This document shows, piece by piece, positions 7,450-15,866 of a stretch of DNA of 64,000 nt. Every line of letters starts with the position of its first letter. The first letter of the stretch is position 1. Position numbers and translations under genes: made by a program. This DNA is from Nonlabens sp. (GTDB lineage: Bacteria; Bacteroidota; Bacteroidia; Flavobacteriales; Flavobacteriaceae): assembly GCA_020630715.1 (NCBI GenBank), contig JAHDIQ010000001.1, positions 430,513-494,512 on the forward strand. The letters are read 5' to 3'. The notes beneath the pieces are model-generated. The model did no database searches and had not been told where the DNA came from. It saw nothing but the letters and a program-made list of their open reading frames with translations.

Positions 7450-8406
7450 TTAGTCAGCATCATTAGCTCTATTTCTATCGCCAGTTTCCTTCTTAGGATT
7501 ATTCTTTTTCATTTGTTCACCTATTTGTGCACTTGCGGTAAAACTTGCGATCATGTTGTTTAACATATCGCTACCAGCTTGTGGTGAGTTAGGTAATAAA
7601 ATCAGGTTAGAATTAGTCTCTTCACCTAGCGATTGCAGCGTATCATAATGTTGAGTCACTACGATAAGCGCACTTGCTTCTTGAGAATTAATACCTACAT
7701 TATTTAGAACATCTACACTTTCTTCTAGACCACGAGCAATTTCACGACGTTGATCTGCGATACCTTGACCTTGAAGACGTTTAGATTCTGCCTCTGCGCG
7801 TGCCTTTGCAACGATTTTAATACGGTCTGCTTCTGCTTCATACTCTGCAGCTGTTTTTTCACGCTCAGATGCGTTGATACGGTTCATCGCCGCTTTTACT
7901 TGCACATCTGGATCAATATCTGTTACTAGGGTTTTAATAATATCATAACCGTAATCCATCATCGCTTCATTTAATTCGCTTTTTACAGCGATGGCAATGT
8001 TGTCTTTTTTCTCAAATACATAATCTAGTTTCATCTTTGGAACTTCTGCACGTACTACGTCAAATACGTATGCCGTAATCTGATCATGAGGATTTTCTAG
8101 TCTATAAAATGCATCGTATACTTTTTCCCTGCGCACTTGAAATTGTACAGAGATTTTAAGACGTACAAATACATCATCCTTTGTTTTAGTTTCAACGATT
8201 ACATCCAGCTGTTGGATTTTTAAGTTGATACGTCCAGCAATACGATCGATTAAAGGTACTTTTAACTGCAGCCCAGAATGACGCATGCTAGTAAATTTTC
8301 CAAAACGCTCAATAATTGCGGCAGTTTGTTGTTTTACAGTAAAGAATGCACCGAATAACAATAGCAGTGCAAAAAAGCCTAAAATAGGCAGAAGAAATTG
8401 TCCCAT
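7450..8406 (-). CDS. SPFH/Band 7 (stomatin/HflC-like) membrane protein
   Basis: A 318-residue protein with one N-terminal transmembrane helix (about 4-24), an SPFH domain starting VKQQTAAIIERFGKF, and an alanine/glutamate-rich coiled coil (about 180-225, with repeated AEAEADRIK/ARAEAESKR patterns) typical of stomatin and paraslipin oligomers. Such proteins form large ring or cage assemblies in the inner membrane and affect membrane-protease activity. No NfeD or FtsH partner gene is adjacent, so the partner is unknown. A TATCTTTA box lies 23-30 bases upstream. Confidence 0.88.
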   Translation of the reverse strand: MGQFLLPILGFFALLLLFGAFFTVKQQTAAIIERFGKFTSMRHSGLQLKVPLIDRIAGRINLKIQQLDVIVETKTKDDVFVRLKISVQFQVRREKVYDAFYRLENPHDQITAYVFDVVRAEVPKMKLDYVFEKKDNIAIAVKSELNEAMMDYGYDIIKTLVTDIDPDVQVKAAMNRINASEREKTAAEYEAEADRIKIVAKARAEAESKRLQGQGIADQRREIARGLEESVDVLNNVGINSQEASALIVVTQHYDTLQSLGEETNSNLILLPNSPQAGSDMLNNMIASFTASAQIGEQMKKNNPKKETGDRNRANDAD

Positions 8407-8473
8407 AGTGTTGTTTTTATGATTGGATTAAAGATACATCACTATTAGTGTTATTTTAGCCTTAAATGTTACA

Positions 8474-9112
8474 ATGATGAAAAGAATCCTGTTCCTCTTA
8501 TTGATATTTAGTTTTTCTATAAATCTATACGCACAACGTCGTAATACGTATAATAATACCATAGGAGTAGGAGCAGATCTAACATTATTCAATTTACAGA
8601 CTGATGATGTTGCGGTAAACAGTAGAATAGGATGGACTGCAGGACTAGAAACACGAGGAAAATTTAGACCTTATGCAGATTTGATTTTTGGCGTGCAATT
8701 GTTCAACAATAAATTTAGTGTTGAAGAAGCTATTTCTGGCGACGACATCAATATGAACGTCATAGGTGCAGAGGTGAAGTTTCTCTACGCAGCAAAACCA
8801 TGGAGATCAGATAATTTTTCCTTTGAAATAGGTCCAACACTATCTTTTAACGGTGAGTATAAAGTAGAAGATTCTAGGTATGAAGACAGTATTATTGCTG
8901 GTGATAACGCTGTGTTAGTATCTTCATTTCAAAAAACGACACCTATCAATTTTAGTGGTATTGTAGGTTTTAGCGCAGGAACTAGAAAGATTAGATTTAG
9001 CGCACATTATCATTATGCATTTTTAGATGCGCTGAACGGTAAAAATGCGTTAAGTGAAGAGCTCAACGGTAAGATGAGTTTTATGAGCTTTGGTGTAAGA
9101 ATATATCTTTAA
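8474..9112 (+). CDS. Outer-membrane beta-barrel protein
   Basis: A 212-residue protein with a signal peptide (about 1-20, ending LYAQ), then alternating hydrophobic strands (for example IGVGADLTLF, FSFEIGPTLSF, KIRFSAHYHYAF) and a final strand MSFGVRIYL ending in an aromatic/aliphatic pattern suited to barrel assembly. It looks like a small OmpA-barrel-like/PorT-like outer-membrane protein of Bacteroidota. The specific role is unknown. It overlaps the converging gltX by four bases. Confidence 0.7.
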   Translation: MMKRILFLLLIFSFSINLYAQRRNTYNNTIGVGADLTLFNLQTDDVAVNSRIGWTAGLETRGKFRPYADLIFGVQLFNNKFSVEEAISGDDINMNVIGAEVKFLYAAKPWRSDNFSFEIGPTLSFNGEYKVEDSRYEDSIIAGDNAVLVSSFQKTTPINFSGIVGFSAGTRKIRFSAHYHYAFLDALNGKNALSEELNGKMSFMSFGVRIYL

Positions 9113-10623
9113 CCTAGATGTTTTATTGCGTTATGAATGCGTTGAACACTTTCTTTCTTTCCTATCACAGAGGCGATTTCAAAAACATCTGGACCCATTA
9201 AACTTCCTACTAATGAAAGCCTTAAAGGCATCATTACTTTACCAAAACCCATTTCTTGACTCGTAATCCATCCTTTTACAGCAGTGCTTAATCCTGTAGC
9301 ACTATCGTCATCACAGTTTTCAATTACGGTAATCACATCATTCATAATATCTGATGTTCCTTCTTTCCATGCTTTTTTGCTCGCTTTTTCATCATAAGAT
9401 GTAGGCGCGGTAAAGAAAAATCTTGCTAACTCAAATAAATCTTCAGTAAATACGGCGCGTTCTTTTACCAGTCCAGCCACTAGATTTACGTAATCTTGTG
9501 ATCCGTAGTCTATATGTTGTTCTTGTAACGCTTTCGCGAAAGCGGCACCTATAACAGCATCATCTTGTTGCACGTACCATTGCTGTTGAAACCATTTTGT
9601 TTTCTCTAGATCAAACTTTGCACCAGCACTATTTACTTTTTCCAGACTAAAGGTTGCTACAAGATCTTCTAAGGAGAATAATTCCTGCTCTGTTCCAGGA
9701 TTCCAACCTAAAAAGGCTAGCATATTAATAACAGCTTCTGGTAAATATCCATCTTCACGATATCCAGCATAGGTAGTGTCTTCTTTCTTATCAAACCATT
9801 CTAATGGAAACACTGGAAAACCAAATTTTGCTCCATCACGCTTGCTTAATTTTCCTTTTCCGGTAGGTTTAAGAATCAATGGTAAATGGGCAAATTGAGG
9901 TGCTTCCCACCCAAAACTTTCATATAATAAAACATGTAACGCCATACTAGGTAACCATTCTTCACCACGTATCACATGGGTGATGCGCATATCATGATCA
10001 TCTACCACATTTGCCAGGTGATAGGTAGGCATTCCGTCGCTTTTAAATAATACTTTATCGTCTAGTAAACTAGTATCAATAGTAACGCCTTTACGCACGA
10101 TGTCGTGCATGTGTAATGTTTTAAGTTCTGGCTTAAAACGGATTACATAATCATCACCACGATTAATACGTTCCTGCACTTCATCGTTTGATAAGGTAAA
10201 TGAGTTTTCAAACTCGTGTCTTACGGTATGGTTGTAAATAAAGGTTTGTTTTTGAGCTTCGGCAGTTTTGCGGGCTTCTGTTAATGCGTCTGCAGTGTCA
10301 AAAGCATAGTAAGCAGCACCTTTTGAAATTAGCTCTAGTGCATAATCTTTATACATCGCTTTACGTTCACTCTGGCGATACGGTCCACAGTCACCTTCTT
10401 TATTAATTCCTTCATCATAAGGAATACCGCACCAGTTTAGCGCATCGATGATGTATTGTTCTGCTCCTTCTACATATCTGTTTTGATCTGTATCTTCTAT
10501 ACGTAGTATGAAGTCACCAGCATGCTTTTTTGCAAATAGGTAATTAAACAATGCGGTTCTTACTCCACCTATATGAAGTGGTCCTGTAGGACTAGGCGCA
10601 AAACGTACACGTACTTTACTCAT
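9109..10623 (-). CDS. gltX: Glutamyl-tRNA synthetase
   Basis: Class I synthetase charging tRNA-Glu. Visible motifs are SPTGPLHIGG (residues 10-19, HIGH class), FILRIEDTDQNR, and GKLSKRDG (about residue 258, KMSKS class), followed by the helical anticodon-binding domain. Length is 504 residues, normal. The 14-bp palindrome is embedded in the anticodon domain as AFAKA at residue 361. A TACCTTTG promoter box lies 23 bases upstream, so the gene is probably transcribed independently of the preceding alkB-like gene. Confidence 0.97.
   Translation of the reverse strand: MSKVRVRFAPSPTGPLHIGGVRTALFNYLFAKKHAGDFILRIEDTDQNRYVEGAEQYIIDALNWCGIPYDEGINKEGDCGPYRQSERKAMYKDYALELISKGAAYYAFDTADALTEARKTAEAQKQTFIYNHTVRHEFENSFTLSNDEVQERINRGDDYVIRFKPELKTLHMHDIVRKGVTIDTSLLDDKVLFKSDGMPTYHLANVVDDHDMRITHVIRGEEWLPSMALHVLLYESFGWEAPQFAHLPLILKPTGKGKLSKRDGAKFGFPVFPLEWFDKKEDTTYAGYREDGYLPEAVINMLAFLGWNPGTEQELFSLEDLVATFSLEKVNSAGAKFDLEKTKWFQQQWYVQQDDAVIGAAFAKALQEQHIDYGSQDYVNLVAGLVKERAVFTEDLFELARFFFTAPTSYDEKASKKAWKEGTSDIMNDVITVIENCDDDSATGLSTAVKGWITSQEMGFGKVMMPLRLSLVGSLMGPDVFEIASVIGKKESVQRIHNAIKHLG
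9530..9543. repeat. Iterated palindrome, copy 4 (in gltX)
   Basis: Exact core, read as AFAKA (residues 361-365 of GltX). Confidence 0.95.
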
Positions 10624-10646
10624 CTTATTGCAGTTTTATTGGGGCG

Positions 10647-10654
10647 CAAAGGTA
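10647..10654 (-). promoter_or_regulatory. -7 box of gltX (TACCTTTG)
   Basis: Perfect TAnnTTTG match, 23 bases upstream of the gltX ATG. Confidence 0.6.
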
Positions 10655-10660
10655 CTTGTT

Positions 10661-10696
10661 AAATCTAAATTTAAGCTTAAACTTAAGTTTAGGTTT
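10661..10696 (+). repeat. Long AT-rich hairpin between alkB-like gene and gltX
   Basis: A 15-bp inverted repeat with a 6-base loop, built of TTAAG-like units. Read as plus-strand RNA it pairs fully with two G-U wobbles; on the minus strand the same positions become C-A mismatches. It overlaps the alkB-like stop codon and lies just upstream of the gltX promoter. The function is unknown. Confidence 0.5.
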
Positions 10697-11747
10697 AAGT
10701 TTTACTCAACTCCACCATTTCCTGTGGCACATGCTTATTCACTAGTGAAAACCATAATGGTGGTATGGTCGCAATAACCATCATTGTAGGATATCCATAA
10801 GGCAATTGCGGACTCGTTTCATGATAATCTAAAACTTGGTATTTTTTACTAGCACGATAATGATGATCGCTATGTCTAGTTAATTCATACAACAAGATTC
10901 TGCCCAGTGCGTGATTAGAATTCCAGCTGTGGATTTCACGTACAACTTCGTACCGACCAGATTTCTTTTGCTGGCGTCGTAAACCATAATGTTCTAAATA
11001 ATTAATGATTTCTAGTAACGTGAATCCTACTATTGCAACACCTATGGAAATAACTGCGGTCATCCATGAAAATACGATTCCTATACTTACTAGATAAGTG
11101 ATTTGGATAATGGTATACCACAACATATCGTTTTTTAATCCGAAGAACTTCGTCTCATTCACCTTGTTTAATCGATGCTGAATTTTCCAAGCACTTTTGT
11201 ACTGTGTAGGAACAGATCGCAACCAGAACGCATAAAGATTCTCATTATATCTAGCACTAGCAGGATCATCTGGCGTGGCCGCTTTGATATGGTGACCATA
11301 ATTATGCTCTACATAAAAATGCATGTAAAGACTAGGAAGTAGCAATGCTTTACCTAAAAATCGTTCCCAGGTTTCCTGACGATGACCTAGTTCATGAGCT
11401 ACATTAATTCCATTACTACCAGCTACAATTCCTAGTGAAAATATCAAACCTACAACTTCATAAGCTTCATAAGAATTAATAGAATAGGAGTAAAGTCCAT
11501 AAAATAGCACACTGAATATGATAGGAACATTTAACCACAGCAACACATCAAAAAATTTGTTTTTGAGCTTACTTTCCTTTGTTTCTTCATCCAGGTTAGA
11601 AGTTAAAGATGGCATCAATAACTCAATGAATGGTACCAGTACAAATACCATTATGGGCGTTAAAAAAAGCCACCAACTTCCATAGGTAATTCCCACAATG
11701 CAAATCACAGGAACAATATATGCGGTAAGGTATTTAAGATCTTTCAT
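10695..11747 (-). CDS. alkB: AlkB-type alkane/fatty-acyl hydroxylase
   Basis: A non-haem di-iron integral membrane enzyme family that hydroxylates terminal carbons of alkanes or related chains. The four histidine signatures are in order: HELGHR, EHNYGHH, NYLEHYGL and TRHSDHHYR. About six transmembrane segments surround them, and the 350-residue length is slightly shorter than classic AlkB (about 400). No rubredoxin gene is nearby, so the electron donor must be encoded elsewhere. The substrate is not predictable; flavobacterial homologues may act on substrates other than alkanes. Confidence 0.85.
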   Translation of the reverse strand: MKDLKYLTAYIVPVICIVGITYGSWWLFLTPIMVFVLVPFIELLMPSLTSNLDEETKESKLKNKFFDVLLWLNVPIIFSVLFYGLYSYSINSYEAYEVVGLIFSLGIVAGSNGINVAHELGHRQETWERFLGKALLLPSLYMHFYVEHNYGHHIKAATPDDPASARYNENLYAFWLRSVPTQYKSAWKIQHRLNKVNETKFFGLKNDMLWYTIIQITYLVSIGIVFSWMTAVISIGVAIVGFTLLEIINYLEHYGLRRQQKKSGRYEVVREIHSWNSNHALGRILLYELTRHSDHHYRASKKYQVLDYHETSPQLPYGYPTMMVIATIPPLWFSLVNKHVPQEMVELSKT

Positions 11748-11849
11748 TAGGTAAAAAATGAAGTTAAATATAGGTTAGAAATCGATTACATCATAAACCA
11801 TAACCACATTACGTTATATTTACACAACGATCACGACTACCAGTAAGCA

Positions 11850-14800
11850 ATGAACAATTATAAAATCATAGAGCAAAAGTTACAGCGCTTCATAAAAAAG
11901 TACTACACAAATGAAATTTTGCGTGGTATTATTTTATTCCTAGCTATAGGATTACTGTACTTTTTAATCACGGTTTTTATTGAACATTTCTTATGGTTAA
12001 ACACCACAGGTAGAACGATCCTGTTTTGGTTATTTATAGCAGTTCAGGTGGCTTTGCTATTTAAGTTTATAGGAATTCCGGTAGCGCGATTGATGAAATT
12101 ATTCTCTGGAATTAATTTTAGAGACGCCAGTGCGATCATAGGAACTCATTTTCCAGAGGTTTCTGATAAGTTGATTAACGTATTGCAATTACATAAAAAT
12201 GGTGGCGATGATGAATTGACTTGGGCTAGTATCAATCAGAAAAGTGAGGACTTAAAACCTATTCCCTTTTCACTGGCGATTGATTTTAAACAAAATTCAA
12301 AATACCTTAAATACCTAGCCATTCCGGTGATCATACTGGCAACCTTATTTTTTACAGGTAATAATGAAGTGATTACGGAAAGCGCTTCTCGTGTGGCAGA
12401 TTTTCAAAACGAATACATTCCGCCAGCGCCATTTGATTTTAAGATCATTAATTCTGATTTAAATACCTTACAAAAACGAGATTTTAAATTGAATGTAGAG
12501 GTCACTGGTCGTACCATTCCAGAAAGTGCTAGCATTCATTTTAATAACCAGACCTACTATTTAACTCAGGAATCACCTGGTAAATTTAGCTTTGTCTTTA
12601 ATCAACCTAATGAGAATATTGATTTTTATTTACAAGCAGTTGATGTAAAATCTACCTCTTATGAGTTGCTGGTAGATGAGGTTCCCGTGATTGATAATCT
12701 AGAGCTAGTCATGGATTATCCTGGCTACACTGGTAAAAAAGATGAGGTATTGAAAAGTACTGGAAATGCCTTGGTACCTCAAGGTACTCGTGTTCAGTGG
12801 CGTTTAAAAACTACGGCTACAGATCAGGTGCGATTTAAGAGTGAGGATAAGGATGAACTATTTAGTAAGGATGGTGGGAATTTCGCTTTCGCGAAAGCGA
12901 TATCAAAACCAATAAGTTACTCTATATCAACATCTAATGCTATTGTGAAAGAGTACGAGCAATTAAACTTTAAGATTCAAGTAACTAAGGATGAATATCC
13001 AGAATTGTCGCTAGAAACCAAAGCCGATAGCATAGATGATACTGTGAACTATTATAGAGGTCAGGTAGCAGATGATTATGGGATCAAACAGATTCAAATC
13101 GTTTATTATCAAGAAGCTACACCAGATGATCTTAAAAAAGAAGTGATCGCCACAAATCGTGGAACCTTTGACCAGTTTTATTTTGTATTTCCTGGGAACT
13201 TACCATTACAAGGTGGATCTACCTATCAGTATTACTTTGAAGTGATAGATAATGACGCGGTTAATAATTTTAAGTCTACAAAAAGTCAAGTTTTTGGCTT
13301 CACAAAACTTACTGAAGAACAAGAAGAGCAACAGCAATTAAAAAATCAAAAAGAGTCGCTTTCTAATCTTGAAAAATCTATTGAAGAACAGAATAAGCAA
13401 CAAGAAGAACTCAAAGAATTATCACAAGAACAGCTAGAGAAAAAAGAGCGCGGTTTTAACGATAAAAAGAAGCTGGAACAAGCTCTAGAGAATCAGCAAG
13501 AGCAGGAACAAAAAATGCGCCAGCAGTTAAAACGCCTAAAAGATAACCTAGAAAAAAATCCTGATGAAGATCCTATGAAAGAACAACTCATAGATCGCAT
13601 GGAGAAGAGTGAAGAACAATTAAAACAAAACGAGGAATTACTCAAGGAACTTAAGGAGTATCAGGATAAGCTCACGCCAGAAGAATTAAAAGAACGTCTA
13701 GAGGAGACAGAGAAAAACAGCAAAGAACAGAAACGTAATCTAAAGCAATTGCTAGAGATGACAAAGCGCTTTTACGTCGCCCAGAAATATGATTTGCTTG
13801 CAAAACGCCTTAAAGAAATGGCAAAAAAGCAAGACAAACAAGCAGAAAAGGATGGTCTTGAAAATAAGAAAGAAGATCAAGACGCGCTCAACAAAGAGTT
13901 TGAACAATGGGAGAAAGAATACAAGGAATTAGATAAAGAAAATGAGGATTTAAAACGTCCTATGAAACTGAGTTTTGATCCTCAAGATTCTGAAGAAATT
14001 GAAAAAGATCAAAAAGATGCTAGTAAAAATCTAGAAGAGCAAAAAACCAGCGACGCACAGCAAAAACAAAAGGACGCCGCAGAGAAGATGCGCATAAAAG
14101 CCAGACAGATGCAACGACAGATGCAACAAGGTGGCGAGGAAACGATCAAGGAAGATGCAGAGATGTTGCGTCAGGTTCTAGATAATCTGGTTACGTATTC
14201 TGTAGAACAAGAAGACCTTTCTCAGGACATTAGAACGATGTCAAAGAACAGTCCTAAGTTCGGAAAAACATTAAAGATGCAAAAAGATCTAGAACGCGCT
14301 TTTAAACACGTTGATGACAGTTTGTTTTCTATAGCAACACGACAACCAGAAGTAGGAGAAGTCGTAAATAAAGAAGTGAGCGATATCTTATTTCAAATCG
14401 AAAGAGCACTGGAAAGTTTAGGTGATTTTGATATGGCTCAAGGCCAAATTTCACAACAATTTGCAGTTCGGTCAGCAAACAACCTTGCGGTGATACTGGC
14501 TAACTCATTAGATCAATTATTAGATGCTATACCGATGCCTGGTCAAAGTGGTGAATCTAAGGAAGGCGGTTTTCAATTACCTACCATCATTAAACAACAA
14601 GAAAGTTTAAGTAAAGGTGATCAAGGGGAAAAAGGAAAAGAAGGAAAAGAAGGAAAAGAGGGAAAAGAAGGAAAGGAAGGAAAGGAAGGCGAGTCCGGTG
14701 AATCAGGTCAAGAAGGACAATCAGGTGAGCAAGGTCAATCTGGAAAAGAAGGTGAATCTGGAGAATCAGGTGAAGCTGGCGAGCAAGGACAATCAGGAGA

Positions 14801-15452
14801 ATCTGGTAAGTCGGGTCAAAGTGGACAAAACGGACAAAGCGGTGAATCTGGTGAACAAGGTCAATCTGGAAAAAATGGTCAAGGTAAAAGTGGCGAAGGA
14901 GAAAACGGTGAAGGAGAAAATGGAAAAAGTGGTAATGGAGAATCAGGTAATGGCAGTGTAGAGAATGGTAAAGGAGGAAATGGTTCTGGAAATGGAGAAG
15001 AAGATGAAGATTCAGAAAGGCAGAGCTATAGAGAATCAGAAGAAGAAAGTGAACGCATCTATGAAATCTATAAAAAGCAACAGCAGTTACGTGGCCAATT
15101 AGAAGACATGATTCGCAAGGAAGGATTAGAAGGCGTTATGAATGACATTACAGATAAAATGAAAGCTGTAGAGAAAAAACTATTAGATCAAGGTTTTAAT
15201 CGTGAAGTACAAGAACAAATGAAAGAGATTCAGTATGATCTATTAAAATTAAAAGATGCTGATTTAAAACAAGGAAAAGAAGATCAACGCGAGGCCGATG
15301 CGAATCGTAAATCGTACAGAAACAACACGAATACTGAATTACCAGATGTTTCTAAATTCTTCAATAACAAGGAAATATTAAATAGGCAGGTATTACCTTT
15401 GCAACAGCAGTATAAGCAGTTAGTTAAGGAATACTTTAAAGCTAATGATTAG
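11850..15452 (+). CDS. Large DUF4175 family protein with collagen-like tract
   Basis: A 1200-residue Bacteroidota protein with N-terminal transmembrane segments (about 22-45, 53-75 and 153-170), an extracytoplasmic beta-rich part containing a DYPGYTG motif (about 290), a very long charged coiled-coil region (about 485-860, rich in E, K and Q) and then an uninterrupted Gly-X-Y tract (923-1009) leading into a charged C-terminus. I recognise the family as DUF4175, function unknown. The 14-bp palindrome is read as AFAKA at residue 346. The gene overlaps ybeY by 8 bases, suggesting coupling. Confidence 0.8.
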   Translation: MNNYKIIEQKLQRFIKKYYTNEILRGIILFLAIGLLYFLITVFIEHFLWLNTTGRTILFWLFIAVQVALLFKFIGIPVARLMKLFSGINFRDASAIIGTHFPEVSDKLINVLQLHKNGGDDELTWASINQKSEDLKPIPFSLAIDFKQNSKYLKYLAIPVIILATLFFTGNNEVITESASRVADFQNEYIPPAPFDFKIINSDLNTLQKRDFKLNVEVTGRTIPESASIHFNNQTYYLTQESPGKFSFVFNQPNENIDFYLQAVDVKSTSYELLVDEVPVIDNLELVMDYPGYTGKKDEVLKSTGNALVPQGTRVQWRLKTTATDQVRFKSEDKDELFSKDGGNFAFAKAISKPISYSISTSNAIVKEYEQLNFKIQVTKDEYPELSLETKADSIDDTVNYYRGQVADDYGIKQIQIVYYQEATPDDLKKEVIATNRGTFDQFYFVFPGNLPLQGGSTYQYYFEVIDNDAVNNFKSTKSQVFGFTKLTEEQEEQQQLKNQKESLSNLEKSIEEQNKQQEELKELSQEQLEKKERGFNDKKKLEQALENQQEQEQKMRQQLKRLKDNLEKNPDEDPMKEQLIDRMEKSEEQLKQNEELLKELKEYQDKLTPEELKERLEETEKNSKEQKRNLKQLLEMTKRFYVAQKYDLLAKRLKEMAKKQDKQAEKDGLENKKEDQDALNKEFEQWEKEYKELDKENEDLKRPMKLSFDPQDSEEIEKDQKDASKNLEEQKTSDAQQKQKDAAEKMRIKARQMQRQMQQGGEETIKEDAEMLRQVLDNLVTYSVEQEDLSQDIRTMSKNSPKFGKTLKMQKDLERAFKHVDDSLFSIATRQPEVGEVVNKEVSDILFQIERALESLGDFDMAQGQISQQFAVRSANNLAVILANSLDQLLDAIPMPGQSGESKEGGFQLPTIIKQQESLSKGDQGEKGKEGKEGKEGKEGKEGKEGESGESGQEGQSGEQGQSGKEGESGESGEAGEQGQSGESGKSGQSGQNGQSGESGEQGQSGKNGQGKSGEGENGEGENGKSGNGESGNGSVENGKGGNGSGNGEEDEDSERQSYRESEEESERIYEIYKKQQQLRGQLEDMIRKEGLEGVMNDITDKMKAVEKKLLDQGFNREVQEQMKEIQYDLLKLKDADLKQGKEDQREADANRKSYRNNTNTELPDVSKFFNNKEILNRQVLPLQQQYKQLVKEYFKAND
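12885..12898. repeat. Iterated palindrome, copy 5 (in DUF4175 gene)
   Basis: Exact core with symmetry to 18 bp, read as AFAKA at residues 346-350. Confidence 0.95.
14616..14876 (+). repeat. Gly-X-Y (collagen-like) coding repeat
   Basis: Twenty-nine consecutive G-X-Y triplets, including six tandem GKE units encoded by near-identical 9-base repeats (GGAAARGAR) and later GES, GQS and GEQ units. Proline is absent. The pattern breaks down into G-rich irregular sequence for about 40 more residues. Confidence 0.9.
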
Positions 15453-15864
15453 TTTCCATTCTCAGAATGATTTTATTTTAACGTCAGAAAAAGATTACAA
15501 GTCTTGGCTTAATGCCATCGCTCTTATTCATAATATGACTGTCGCAGATTTAAGCTATGTGTTTTGTAGTGATGATTATTTGCATCAAATAAATGTAGAG
15601 TATTTGGATCATGATACTTATACTGACATTATCACCTTTGATTATGCGGAAGAAAGTATAATTAAAGGAGAAATATATATATCAACAGATCGTGTGACAG
15701 AAAATGCTAGAGAATTTGATGTGTCATTCAATCATGAATTAAAGAGAGTAATGGCGCATGGTTTATTGCACTTATGCGGTTATGGAGATAAAGAGGAAGA
15801 TGAAAAATCGTTGATGCGTCAATTTGAAAATGAATCAATTGATATGTTTCACGTGAAACAATAG
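15445..15864 (+). CDS. ybeY: Endoribonuclease YbeY (rRNA maturation)
   Basis: A single-strand metal-dependent endoribonuclease involved in 16S rRNA 3'-end maturation and ribosome quality control. The 139-residue protein carries TDIITFDY and the metal site HGLLHLCGYGD. The last position is Asp rather than the third His of the E. coli form, a variant I associate with Bacteroidota YbeY. The final codons (FHVKQ) are encoded by a perfect parS-like palindrome. The start overlaps the DUF4175 gene by 8 bases and mnmG begins 3 bases after the stop. Confidence 0.93.
   Translation: MISFHSQNDFILTSEKDYKSWLNAIALIHNMTVADLSYVFCSDDYLHQINVEYLDHDTYTDIITFDYAEESIIKGEIYISTDRVTENAREFDVSFNHELKRVMAHGLLHLCGYGDKEEDEKSLMRQFENESIDMFHVKQ
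15845..15860. promoter_or_regulatory. parS: parS-like centromere site 1
   Basis: TGTTTCACGTGAAACA, identical over all 16 bases to the classic ParB-binding parS consensus known from Bacillus subtilis and conserved across bacteria. It is embedded in the last codons of ybeY, immediately before mnmG. Confidence 0.85.
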
Positions 15865-15866
15865 GT

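Noticed and set aside
14617-14961. A 114-residue Lys/Glu-rich reading frame on the plus strand inside the DUF4175 gene
   Set aside because: It is a shadow of the 9-base Gly-X-Y coding repeats in another frame; the repeats keep all frames open.
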